Shown here: positions 6,748-13,991 of the stretch, piece by piece | How positions within the stretch are numbered: position 1 is the first letter of the stretch | Layout of the letters: every line of letters begins with the position of its first letter | Assembly (NCBI GenBank): GCA_036745875.1 | Contig: DAIOFH010000046.1 | Coordinates: forward strand, 1-27,033 | Reading direction: 5' to 3' | Length of the DNA: 27,033 bases | DNA from: DAIOFH01 sp036745875 | GTDB lineage: Bacteria; Planctomycetota; SZUA-567 | Made by a program: the position numbers and the translations under genes | Notes under the pieces: model-generated | What the model was told of the DNA's origin: nothing | Seen by the model: the letters and a program-made list of their open reading frames with translations, nothing else | Databases searched by the model: none

Positions 6748-9009
6748 ATGGATAGTGAAAATCTGAATGCGGCGCAACAGATGGTTGCAGGCGCTGCGTC
6801 GGAGATCGCCGAACAGGCGGCCGAAATCGCACACAAGGCTGCCGAAATCGCGGTGGAGGCAAGCCATGCGGGGGAGGAAATGAGCCTGACCCACCGCATG
6901 ACTTTCCTGGTCCTGCAGGTCGCGGTGATCATATTCGCCGCCAAGGTCGGCGGCGGCATCATGAAGCGGCTTAAAATGCCGTCGGTGCTTGGCGAACTCC
7001 TTACCGGCATCGTCATCGGCCCGTATCTTCTCGGCGGCATATCCCTTGACTTCCTACATCTTCCTGACGGCCTTTTCCCCATCAGTGCGGACGGGTTCCC
7101 CGTTTCTCCCGAACTCTACGGCCTTTCCACCTTTGCCAGCATTATCCTGCTTTTCATGGCTGGCCTGGAAACGGACCTGCGCCAGTTCCTTAAATATTCG
7201 GTTGCCGGCACAGTCATCGGCATCGGCGGCGTGGCCGTATCATTTGTCGCCGGCGACATGGCCGGCGTCTACTGGGGACTCGGGGATGACCTAAACTTCC
7301 TCAGCCCGTCCTGCCTGTTCCTCGGCGCACTGTGTACCGCCACCTCAGTCGGTATCACAGCGCGAATCCTCTCCGAAAAGAAGAAGATGGACAGCCCCGA
7401 GGGCGTTACCATCCTCGCTGCCGCCATCATCGACGACGTCCTGGGCATCATCGGCCTCGCCATCATCATCAGCCTTATCGGCATTCTCTCCGCCGGCGGC
7501 GATGGCGCGCTTCCCTGGGGCGAAATCGGTTCGATTGCCTTCAAGACCATTTCGGTCTGCGTCGTCTTCACTGCCCTTGGCCTTATTTTCGCCAACCGGA
7601 TCAGCCGTTTTCTCAAGTCGTTCAAAAACCCGACCGTATTCGCCACACTGGCCCTCGGAATGTCGTTCCTGGTCGCCGGTTTCTTTGAAATGTCCGGCCT
7701 CGCCATGATCATCGGCGCGTACGTCATGGGCCTGTCGCTGTCAAAGACCGACATCACCTTTGTGCTGCAGGAACGTTTGCACGGCTTGTACGAATTCTTC
7801 GTTCCTGTCTTTTTTGCCGTCATGGGCATGCTGGTCGACGTCAACCGCATTCTCGACCCCCGGGTCCTCAAGTTCGGCATCATATTCGGCATCCTCGCCG
7901 TGATCGCCAAGATCGTCGGTTGCGCCATCCCGGCTCTGTTCCTCAAGTTCAATTCGAAAGGCGCGATCCGGATCGGCGCGGGCATGATCCCACGCGGCGA
8001 AGTCGCCCTCATCATCGCCGGCATTGGTATGTCCTCGAACATTCTCGACCCCGATATGTTCGGCGGCGCGATCATCATGACCCTTCTTACCACCATGCTT
8101 GCCCCGCCGATCTTTTCCATGACCTTGTCCATCCCGGGGAAGGGCGTGACCTACGAAAAGAAATCGGAGGACTACCGCGAGGTCCGTTATCCCTTTCCCT
8201 CCCCTGTTGTCGCTGACGCCGCGATGCAGAATATCCTCAGCGCATTCCAGTCGGAAGGATTTTTCACCTCGCTGATGGATCAAAACACCAGGCTGTACAG
8301 CCTCAGGAAGGATGACATCGCCTTCTCCCTATGGCTCGAAGGCGATGGCGTGGTTTTCTCCGCGAACCGGACGGACATCAACCTTATCGGCACCGTCGTC
8401 TACGAGGCGCTCGTTGAGTTGCACCAGGCCATAGAACGCCTGCGCACCATGGCTAAGCCAAAGGAATACCGCCGCACCCTCGCCTCAGTTACCTCGGTGC
8501 GGACCATGTCCATAAAGGAAAAGAAGGAAATCCTCACCCCGGACGCGGTAGTCATGCAGCTCTCGGCGCGGGACAAGGAGGGCGCGATCCGCGAACTGGT
8601 GGAAGCGCTGTCCGCCAGCCGCGGCAACGAAATCCACGACATCAACGTGGTCCTCGATTCGATCCTGGAACGCGAGTCCGTCGCTTCGACGGAACTCGAG
8701 TATGGCGTCTCCATGCCCCACGGCCGCACGGACGAGGTGTCAACCGTCATGGCCGCTGTCGGCCTGTGCCCCTGCGGGCTTGATTTCAATTGCCTCGACG
8801 GCACCCCGGCGAAATTGATCATCCTGGTTGTGTCGCCGAAAAACACCTCGGGCCCGCACCTCCAGTTCCTTTCCAATGTCACCGCGTCCCTGAGGACCCA
8901 GGAGATGGTCGACCATATCGTCGATGCGACGTCGTCGGAGCAGGTGGTGCAATTGTTGATCAGCCCGAACGATAACAGCACGCCACTGACGCGTTTGTTC
9001 AAGAAGTAA
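6748..9009 (+). CDS. CPA2-family Na+/H+ antiporter fused to a C-terminal PTS EIIA domain
   Basis: A 753-residue inner-membrane protein. Residues 1-45 form an Ala/Glu-rich amphipathic stretch with repeated AAEIA units. Residues about 50-430 are a multi-helix Na+/H+ exchanger domain with GELLTGIVIGP, an AGLETDLRQF segment and the Asp229-Asp230 pair in AAIIDDVLG, the ion-binding signature of electrogenic NapA-like members. A soluble linker (about 470-590) follows. Residues about 590-745 are a PTS EIIA fold of the fructose/nitrogen type with the phospho-accepting His658 in SMPHGRT. Coupling of transport to PTS phosphorylation is inference. ATG at 6748 with GGGAGAG upstream is chosen over the in-frame ATG at 6619, which lies in the hairpin and leader. 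It is first in an operon; folE2 follows after 19 bp. Confidence 0.88.
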   Translation: MDSENLNAAQQMVAGAASEIAEQAAEIAHKAAEIAVEASHAGEEMSLTHRMTFLVLQVAVIIFAAKVGGGIMKRLKMPSVLGELLTGIVIGPYLLGGISLDFLHLPDGLFPISADGFPVSPELYGLSTFASIILLFMAGLETDLRQFLKYSVAGTVIGIGGVAVSFVAGDMAGVYWGLGDDLNFLSPSCLFLGALCTATSVGITARILSEKKKMDSPEGVTILAAAIIDDVLGIIGLAIIISLIGILSAGGDGALPWGEIGSIAFKTISVCVVFTALGLIFANRISRFLKSFKNPTVFATLALGMSFLVAGFFEMSGLAMIIGAYVMGLSLSKTDITFVLQERLHGLYEFFVPVFFAVMGMLVDVNRILDPRVLKFGIIFGILAVIAKIVGCAIPALFLKFNSKGAIRIGAGMIPRGEVALIIAGIGMSSNILDPDMFGGAIIMTLLTTMLAPPIFSMTLSIPGKGVTYEKKSEDYREVRYPFPSPVVADAAMQNILSAFQSEGFFTSLMDQNTRLYSLRKDDIAFSLWLEGDGVVFSANRTDINLIGTVVYEALVELHQAIERLRTMAKPKEYRRTLASVTSVRTMSIKEKKEILTPDAVVMQLSARDKEGAIRELVEALSASRGNEIHDINVVLDSILERESVASTELEYGVSMPHGRTDEVSTVMAAVGLCPCGLDFNCLDGTPAKLIILVVSPKNTSGPHLQFLSNVTASLRTQEMVDHIVDATSSEQVVQLLISPNDNSTPLTRLFKK

Positions 9010-9028
9010 GAAAAAAGGATCAGTAGAC

Positions 9029-9877
9029 ATGGCCCAGGCTGGCGATGGCAAAAAAGACATGCAGGACATGCAATCGGCCTACGACGACCGTGAGTTGCCG
9101 ATAGACCTTGTCGGCGTGTCGGGATTGCGCTATCCTGTCACTGTCAGGGACAAGGCCAGACGGAGGCAGAAGACCGTCGCCGAGCTGTCCTTGTCGGTGA
9201 GTCTCCCGCATCATTACAAGGGCACCCACATGAGCCGCTTTGTCGAAGTGGTGCACGAGCACCGCGACCAGATCGACATGGAGACGCTGCCGGCCATCGT
9301 CACGGCGCTCCGCTCCCGTCTCGAGGCGGAGCGGGCGCGGGTGGAAATGCGGTTCCCGTATTTTATCGAGCGTAGCGCCCCGGTGTCCGGGGCCATCGCC
9401 CTCATGTCATACGACTGCCGTTATGTCGCGGAGGAAAACAGCAGGGGAAACGACTTCCTCGTCGCCGTACGGACGCCTGTAACCACGCTGTGCCCATGCA
9501 GCAAGGCGATTTCCGATTACGGCGCGCATAACCAGCGGGGCTATGTCGACATCGCCATCAGGGCCGCGCGCCAGGCGGGCGGCTTGCCGAAAATGGTCTG
9601 GATAGAGGAACTCGTGGATATCGGGGAGCGCGCGGGCTCGGCTCCTGTTTTCCCGTTGTTGAAGCGGGAGGACGAACGCGAGGTCACCATGCGCGCATAC
9701 GACAAGCCGGCCTTTGTCGAGGATGTCGTGAGACAGGCGGCGGCCGAACTCAAGGCTGATCCCCGGATTGCCTGGCTGGAGGTGAAGGCGGAGACTATCG
9801 AGAGCATCCACGACCACAATGCCTTCGCCATGATCCGCTGGCCGGAGGCAGGCGCGGGCGGGACGACAGTTTTGTAG
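9029..9877 (+). CDS. folE2: GTP cyclohydrolase FolE2 (type IB)
   Basis: A 282-residue GTP cyclohydrolase of the FolE2/MptA family. It converts GTP to 7,8-dihydroneopterin triphosphate, the first step towards folate (and queuosine) precursors, and can work with metals other than zinc. Diagnostic segments are GTHMSRF near residue 70, the CPCSK motif with Cys155 (active-site cysteine of the family), and the C-terminal ESIHDHNAFA segment. Length is normal. AAGGAT precedes the ATG. It lies 19 bp after the antiporter gene. In many bacteria FolE2 is the zinc-sparing paralogue of FolE; whether a FolE gene exists elsewhere cannot be seen, so it may be the only GTP cyclohydrolase I. Confidence 0.95.
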   Translation: MAQAGDGKKDMQDMQSAYDDRELPIDLVGVSGLRYPVTVRDKARRRQKTVAELSLSVSLPHHYKGTHMSRFVEVVHEHRDQIDMETLPAIVTALRSRLEAERARVEMRFPYFIERSAPVSGAIALMSYDCRYVAEENSRGNDFLVAVRTPVTTLCPCSKAISDYGAHNQRGYVDIAIRAARQAGGLPKMVWIEELVDIGERAGSAPVFPLLKREDEREVTMRAYDKPAFVEDVVRQAAAELKADPRIAWLEVKAETIESIHDHNAFAMIRWPEAGAGGTTVL

Positions 9878-9915
9878 TATTGGGTAGACCCACAGATACA
9901 TTTGGGAGGCATGTT

Positions 9916-10125
9916 ATGTCTGCAAATAATCAAAACGCGGGAAGTTTCAAGGGACGCGAATATATTGGGATCCACTTTGCCTGTTGCAATGTATATGGCA
10001 GGATTTACAAAAACAAGGAAGGCACCATGTACAAAGGCATGTGTCCGCGCTGCATGAAGCGCGTCCAGGCCAAGGTCGGCCAGAACGGCAGCGGCACCGA
10101 CCAGCGTATTTTCCAGGCGCATTGA
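9916..10125 (+). CDS. Small Cys-rich protein, possible zinc ribbon
   Basis: A 69-residue cytoplasmic protein that I do not recognise by name. It has adjacent cysteines Cys23-Cys24 and a CPRC knuckle (Cys43, Cys46), which together could hold one zinc. An aromatic and basic stretch lies between them (VYGRIYKNKEG) and the C-terminus is polar. GGGAGG at ideal spacing supports ATG at 9916 over the in-frame ATG at 9880. The context is an operon: 38 nt after folE2 and 32 nt before the 169-residue unknown. I recall similar short proteins in the Planctomycetes-Verrucomicrobia group but cannot confirm it. Function unknown. Confidence 0.72.
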   Translation: MSANNQNAGSFKGREYIGIHFACCNVYGRIYKNKEGTMYKGMCPRCMKRVQAKVGQNGSGTDQRIFQAH

Positions 10126-10157
10126 TAAGCGGCTGAACAAAAGGATGGAACCGATTT

Positions 10158-10667
10158 ATGGCAGATGCATGGCACATTGCCCGCAGCAATAAAGTATGTT
10201 CCGCTACCGGCCAGGACATAGAGCCTGGCGTGGCTTTTTATTCCGCCCTCATAGAGGAGGGGGACCTTTTCCAGCGCCGGGACTATTCGTCCGAAGCCTG
10301 GTCGGAGGTCGAAAAGGGTGGTTTTTTCTCCTATTGGAAAAACAAGGGTTGGCAGCCGGGGGAACAGAGCAAAGCGAAAGCCATTGATTACGACAGGCTG
10401 CTGTCCTTTTTCGATGACCTCGCCAACGCAGAGGAAAACCACCGCCGCCTGTTCCGCTATGTCGTCGCATTGATATTGTCAAGAAAACGCATCCTGCGCC
10501 TGGACGACCTCCGGCGGCTTGAGGACGGCGATTGCCTTGTCCTCTACGACCGGCGCAACCAGTCGGTCCTGGAAGTCGCGGCGCCGCCCGCCACCCAGGA
10601 ACAGCTCAAGTCCGTACAGGAGCAATTGAATGCTCTCTTCGACCTCGACGGCGAGGCTACTGAGTAA
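10158..10667 (+). CDS. Conserved-looking protein of unknown function
   Basis: A 169-residue soluble protein with no signal peptide or membrane segment. The N-terminal part has a compact pattern, CSATGQDIEPG followed by an FYSAL segment, then a QRRDYSSEAW segment and an aromatic GGFFSYWKNKG turn. The middle (about 75-115) is helical and basic (RRLFRYVVALILSRKR). The end is acidic. I believe this pattern recurs in Planctomycete genomes as an unnamed family, but this is memory only. AAGGATGG about 9 nt upstream supports the start. It sits between the small Cys-rich gene and the VOC gene in the same transcription unit. No function is proposed. Confidence 0.72.
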   Translation: MADAWHIARSNKVCSATGQDIEPGVAFYSALIEEGDLFQRRDYSSEAWSEVEKGGFFSYWKNKGWQPGEQSKAKAIDYDRLLSFFDDLANAEENHRRLFRYVVALILSRKRILRLDDLRRLEDGDCLVLYDRRNQSVLEVAAPPATQEQLKSVQEQLNALFDLDGEATE

Positions 10668-10696
10668 CGCCCGGCATCCTACAAGGAACCAATGCC

Positions 10697-11188
10697 ATGA
10701 TAATGCCCTATCTAAGCTTTGACGGAAATTGCGAAGAGGCGTTTCTGTGGTATGCGGAGATTTTTAACGGCAAAATCCAGCATATGTCGATGTATGGCGA
10801 TGTGCCGGCAAATCCCGCCGCACCCATGAACGAAGAGCAGAAAAGAAAAGTGATGCATGCCCAGCTGTCGCTTCCGGGACTCGGCGCTATCAGCGGATCT
10901 GATGTGTTATGGCCTGTCGAAAACGGGAACGCCATCTCCATCCACGCGCATTTGGTGGAGGAAAACGTGGCGAGGAAGGCTTTCGCCGCCCTTTCGGAAG
11001 GTGGCAGGGTACTTGGTGGGCTGCAGGAAAACCCTCCACCCGATGATGACGGCGTCAGCGGCTGCGTCAGGGATAAGTACGGCTTCACCTGGATCATATC
11101 GGCGATGAAATCGAAGTGGTTTGCCCCACTGTGTCACGACGAATACTTGAAACGCCCGGCGGGGATTCCCGGCCGGGCGTTTTTTTAA
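10697..11188 (+). CDS. PhnB-like VOC-fold protein
   Basis: A 163-residue vicinal-oxygen-chelate protein of the PhnB/3-demethylubiquinone-methyltransferase-like group. The opening PYLSFDGNCEEAFLWYAEIFNG is the family hallmark, followed by an MNEEQKRKVMHAQLS segment, an ISGSDVL segment, and the closing DKYGFTWIIS. These proteins form dimers; most have no proven reaction, so none is given. Family members usually end near the WIIS strand. Here about 30 extra residues follow, and the last ones are encoded by the hairpin of the operon terminator, with the TAA stop formed at the end of its T-run. It is the last gene of the antiporter-folE2 unit. Confidence 0.85.
   Translation: MIMPYLSFDGNCEEAFLWYAEIFNGKIQHMSMYGDVPANPAAPMNEEQKRKVMHAQLSLPGLGAISGSDVLWPVENGNAISIHAHLVEENVARKAFAALSEGGRVLGGLQENPPPDDDGVSGCVRDKYGFTWIISAMKSKWFAPLCHDEYLKRPAGIPGRAFF
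11153..11186 (+). terminator. Strong rho-independent terminator overlapping the VOC 3' end
   Basis: An 8-bp perfect GC stem, CGCCCGGC (11153-11160) with GCCGGGCG (11172-11179), encloses a loop that can itself pair (GGG/CCC). Seven Ts follow (11180-11186). It closes the antiporter-folE2-VOC operon. The VOC stop codon TAA begins on the last T of the run. Confidence 0.85.
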
Positions 11189-11200
11189 TTACCCATCCTT

Positions 11201-11245
11201 CCGACCCTCTCCCCATTGGAGGGCAAAGGTCGGAGTGAGGGGAGT
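11201..11245. repeat. Palindromic intergenic element of the CCCTC/GAGGG type
   Basis: Nested inverted repeats, CCGACC (11201-11206) with GGTCGG (11228-11233) and CCCTC (11205-11209) with GAGGG (11219-11223), followed by GAGTGAGGGGAG. The composition resembles the dispersed CCCTCACCC...GGGAGAGGG palindromes common between convergent genes in many genomes. It lies between the convergent VOC and deoR-type genes and has no T-run of its own on either strand. Confidence 0.4.
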
Positions 11246-11261
11246 AAAACTGGAGTAGGCT

Positions 11262-12050
11262 TTAGCGCTCAGGCGTTGTGATAATAAGGTTTACGCCTTG
11301 GCTGCGGATAAAGTCCGCGTAGTCCTTGGATATGCCGTCGTCGGTGATGACCATGGATATTTCCGAGAGGTCCGCGAGGTGGTAGGAGGTGACCCGCTCG
11401 AACTTCGACGAGTCGAGGAGCAGGATCTTTTCCAGGCTGTTGGCGAAGAGGGCGCGCTTTATAGGGACGGCTTCCTCGCTGTTGCAGGTGACGGCGAGCT
11501 TGAGGTGGATGCCGCCGGCGCCGAAAAAGAACTTGTTGATCCGGTAGCGTTGCAGAGTGGGGATGGCGTCAGGACCGGTCATGATCAGCGACCCCCGATG
11601 GAAAGTGCCGCCGGTGAGGACGATCCGGCTGTTCATCAGCGGCAACACCGCTTCAAAGATGTTCAATGAATAACAAAGGATGGTGCGGGGATCGTCATCG
11701 GTGAGGTAGTGGGTGACCTGCTCGATCGTGGAGCCGGAGTCGAGGAGGATGACGTCGTGGGGCTGTACAAGCTTGGCCGCTGCTTTGGCAATGGCGTTTT
11801 TCTGCGCAAGGTTCTTGTTTTTCTCGTTGTTCAACATATAGGAGCCAAGATCGTTTTCCGACTTGGCATAGGTAGCGCCGCCGTACACGAGGTTGATCTT
11901 GTGCTCCTTGGCCAGCCGCCGCAGGTCGCGGCGCATGGTCATCTCCGAAACATCGCACTGGCGTGCAAGCTCGCCGACCGGCATAAAGCCGTTGCGGCGC
12001 AATAGGAGAAGCTCTTTTTCCATACGGGAGACTTGGTTGGTGTTTGCCAT
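11262..12050 (-). CDS. DeoR-family transcriptional regulator
   Basis: A 262-residue DNA-binding regulator. The N-terminus is a DeoR winged helix-turn-helix, with recognition-helix segment VSEMTMRRDLRRL preceded by MPVGELARQCD. The rest is the DeoR C-terminal sensor fold, with LLDSGSTIEQV (phosphosugar loop), an LTGGTFHRGS segment and a FFGAGGI segment. Family members usually repress sugar catabolic operons and release DNA when a phosphorylated intermediate binds. ATG at 12050 has AAGGA six bases upstream; a TTG two codons earlier is less likely. It is divergent from the aldolase-to-dehydrogenase gene string, so it is the probable local regulator. Candidate operators are listed in the intervening gap. 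Confidence 0.92.
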   Translation of the reverse strand: MANTNQVSRMEKELLLLRRNGFMPVGELARQCDVSEMTMRRDLRRLAKEHKINLVYGGATYAKSENDLGSYMLNNEKNKNLAQKNAIAKAAAKLVQPHDVILLDSGSTIEQVTHYLTDDDPRTILCYSLNIFEAVLPLMNSRIVLTGGTFHRGSLIMTGPDAIPTLQRYRINKFFFGAGGIHLKLAVTCNSEEAVPIKRALFANSLEKILLLDSSKFERVTSYHLADLSEISMVITDDGISKDYADFIRSQGVNLIITTPER

Positions 12051-12578
12051 GATCAATCCTTGGAGGATGCATAATTTTGAACAGCAAGTTTCACCACTCT
12101 ACCAAATGCATGGTCATATCGTAACATCAAGAATAGCGTCTGTCTATTTGTTCCCGGCCAAAAGACGTATTTTATCGTAATAGGCGTCAGCACAGCGCAA
12201 AGAAGAAAAACAAGTTTCCATGTATGGTATCTATTGTCTATAGGGCATTTAGAGCATTTATCAGCGTAGGAGGCAGCTTCTGAGGTCGAAGATTGTCGGG
12301 AATATGATCAAAAGAATAACATATAATGATGGAAATGCAACTTAAATTCTAGATAATCAGGAAAAATGGTGATGTATAATCATGATATTCGCGAAAATTA
12401 TCTTTTTATTGATTGTTTATGAAGTCATGTCTTAGAAACAAAAAGAATAAAAGAGTGAAATTGATATTAAAAGAAATATATGGGAATATTTATTTTTAGA
12501 ATAAGAAAGAAATGGAAAGCAATAATAAGAAAATAGCGGTAAGGTGATGGAGAAAGTACAAAAGAAAATAAAAAATGC

Positions 12579-12606
12579 TTGACATTTATCATTGATGATG
12601 TATAAG
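12579..12606 (+). promoter_or_regulatory. Sigma70-type promoter of the catabolic operon
   Basis: Consensus TTGACA (12579-12584), 16-bp spacer, then TATAAG (12601-12606). Initiation is expected near 12,612, leaving a leader of about 260 nt before the aldolase ATG. The A-tract-rich DNA immediately upstream could act as an UP element or intrinsic bend. Confidence 0.65.
12588..12599. promoter_or_regulatory. Candidate operator in the promoter spacer
   Basis: Inverted repeat ATCAT-TG-ATGAT lies entirely between the -35 and -10 hexamers, the classic place for a repressor site. It shares half-sites with the downstream dyad at 12649-12668. Assignment to the adjacent DeoR-type protein is inference. 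Confidence 0.4.
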
Positions 12607-12648
12607 TAACATCCTGCGCTTGAAGCAGAATGGTTTGTTTGCATATGT

Positions 12649-12668
12649 GATCATCTCGATTGATGATC
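12649..12668. promoter_or_regulatory. Candidate downstream operator
   Basis: Perfect 7-bp inverted repeat, GATCATC and GATGATC, separated by 6 bp and centred about 46 bp after the predicted transcription start. With the spacer site at 12588-12599 it could allow a two-site repression loop. It could alternatively form a weak RNA hairpin in the leader. Confidence 0.4.
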
Positions 12669-12870
12669 CGCTTTATCCAGAGCCAAACTCGGAAATGCAG
12701 AATACAGAACCAAATTGCTTGTGTGCTCCCTTGATCCGCCCGCTTCCTGACACTTAGCAACGACGCACTCTTCACTGATCGACGCCTCTCAGGCCTGACG
12801 CCGCAAACTTACTTTGTTCATATTTCGCCCTTGGATTCGTGTCCCTATTTATTCGTCCGGAGGTTTTTGT

Positions 12871-13725
12871 ATGCTTTGCACCCTTAATGAAGTACTGCCC
12901 CATGCCCGTAAAAACCACTATGCCGTTACCGCCTTCGATTATGACCATGATGTCTATGTCAGGCCGATCCTGGAAGTCTGCGAAGAAAAGCGCGCTCCCG
13001 TGATCATGCAGGCATTGCCCCCGGACCTCGAGGGAAGAGGCATGTACTACATGGCCGGCATCGTCAAGTCGGTCGCGGACGCCTATACCATTCCAATTGT
13101 CATGCACCTGGACCACGCGGAATCGTTTGACCTAATTAAGCGCTGCATCAAGCACGGCTTTTCCTCAGTCATGTTCGACGGCTCGCATCTGCCGTTCGCC
13201 GAAAATATCCGCCAGACCCGCGAAGTGGTGGACTATGCCCACGCCCGCGGCGTCACTGTAGAGGCGGAACTTGGGTTTGTCGCCGGCACGGACATTGGCG
13301 GTTCGGATACCGGCGAATCCCGCCTAACCGAGCCGAAGGAAGTCGAGGAATTTGTGGAAAAGACCGGCGTCGACGCCCTCGCCATTTCCATCGGCACCGC
13401 CCACGGCGTGTACAAATCCGCGCCTGTTCTGGATATCAAGCGCCTTGGCGAAATCATGGCTGTCACCGATGTGCCGCTGGTGCTGCACGGCGGTTCCGGC
13501 ACGCCTGAGGACCAATTGACGCAGGCGATCAAGGGCGGGATCACCAAGCTCAATATCTATGCCGATCTGCGCGTCGGCATGAATTCGCAACTCTCCGCCG
13601 TCTCCGCCGTCATCGACAAAAGGAAGGACGAGGTGCCGGACCGCGTTCTCGCCCCGTTCTGCAAGGGCGTGCGCGAAGTCGCGCTGGAAAAAATCGAGCT
13701 GACCATGAGCACCGGTCGCTATTAA
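12871..13725 (+). CDS. Class II ketose-(bis)phosphate aldolase (Fba/GatY/KbaY superfamily)
   Basis: A 284-residue zinc aldolase, the usual length of the GatY/KbaY branch. It should cleave a phosphorylated ketose to dihydroxyacetone phosphate and an aldehyde in the cytoplasm. Catalytic Asp81 and zinc ligand His82 lie in HLDHAE. Further zinc ligands are His178 in IGTAHG and His206 in LHGGSG. VEAELG (130-135) is conserved. Two spots differ from the family norm: AFDYD near residue 22 where AFN is usual, and NIYAD near residue 230 where a Thr normally contacts phosphate. GGAGG seven bases upstream fixes ATG at 12871 over the in-frame ATG at 12814. It is the first gene after the promoter at 12,579, so its substrate is probably the phosphorylated product of the FGGY kinase two genes downstream. 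Confidence 0.9.
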   Translation: MLCTLNEVLPHARKNHYAVTAFDYDHDVYVRPILEVCEEKRAPVIMQALPPDLEGRGMYYMAGIVKSVADAYTIPIVMHLDHAESFDLIKRCIKHGFSSVMFDGSHLPFAENIRQTREVVDYAHARGVTVEAELGFVAGTDIGGSDTGESRLTEPKEVEEFVEKTGVDALAISIGTAHGVYKSAPVLDIKRLGEIMAVTDVPLVLHGGSGTPEDQLTQAIKGGITKLNIYADLRVGMNSQLSAVSAVIDKRKDEVPDRVLAPFCKGVREVALEKIELTMSTGRY

Positions 13726-13991
13726 TAACGAAAAATTGTCATGAACAACCCGTAACTCCGCAGTCGGTCACGGACCACGCAGGCGCGTGTTTTCCGGGAG
13801 GGGTATTTTGCCGTGACGGCGATACGGCTGTTCCTGGGTTAATCGTGCGCACTCATAACGCGCTTATCGGAAAACAGTAAGCTCCAGCGTTGCGTTTTCG
13901 AAGCCAAATGGGATCAGCCAAAACGCGCAAGGTTCAGGGGGCGACTATTTGCGAAAACGCAATAGGGTTGGGAATGAAGAGGAGAAAGTAC
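13726..13991 (+). other. 266-bp gap with paired inverted repeats (possible structured leader)
   Basis: No gene fits here. Three pairings are visible in order: hairpin CACGC/GCGTG (13776-13780 and 13785-13789) followed by TTTT; TGTTTTCCG (13788-13796) with its exact complement CGGAAAACA (13868-13876); and the 11-bp TTGCGTTTTCG (13890-13900) with its exact complement at 13952-13962. The first and second overlap and so exclude each other, as in an attenuator. A ribosome site (AGGAG) follows at 13980-13984 for the dehydrogenase. Confidence 0.35.

Larger units (their letters stand above)
12051..12870. other. 820-bp AT-rich divergent control region
   Basis: Non-coding gap between the deoR-type gene and the aldolase gene. 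Base composition drops sharply compared with the flanking genes, most between about 12,300 and 12,610, where the plus strand is purine-rich with many A-tracts. Short ORFs here are low-complexity and lack ribosome sites. It contains one good promoter facing the aldolase, several ATCAT/ATGAT inverted repeats, a direct repeat TGATGTATAA at 12,370 and 12,596, and a leader of about 260 nt. No deoR-side promoter could be chosen with confidence. Confidence 0.7.

Noticed and set aside
11201..11245. CRISPR repeat
   Set aside because: Only one copy of the palindrome in the window, with no spacer periodicity and no cas genes.
12432..12775. Short minus-strand ORFs in the AT-rich control region
   Set aside because: Phe/Ile/Ser-rich translation of A-tract DNA, no ribosome site, and they overlap the best promoter in the region.
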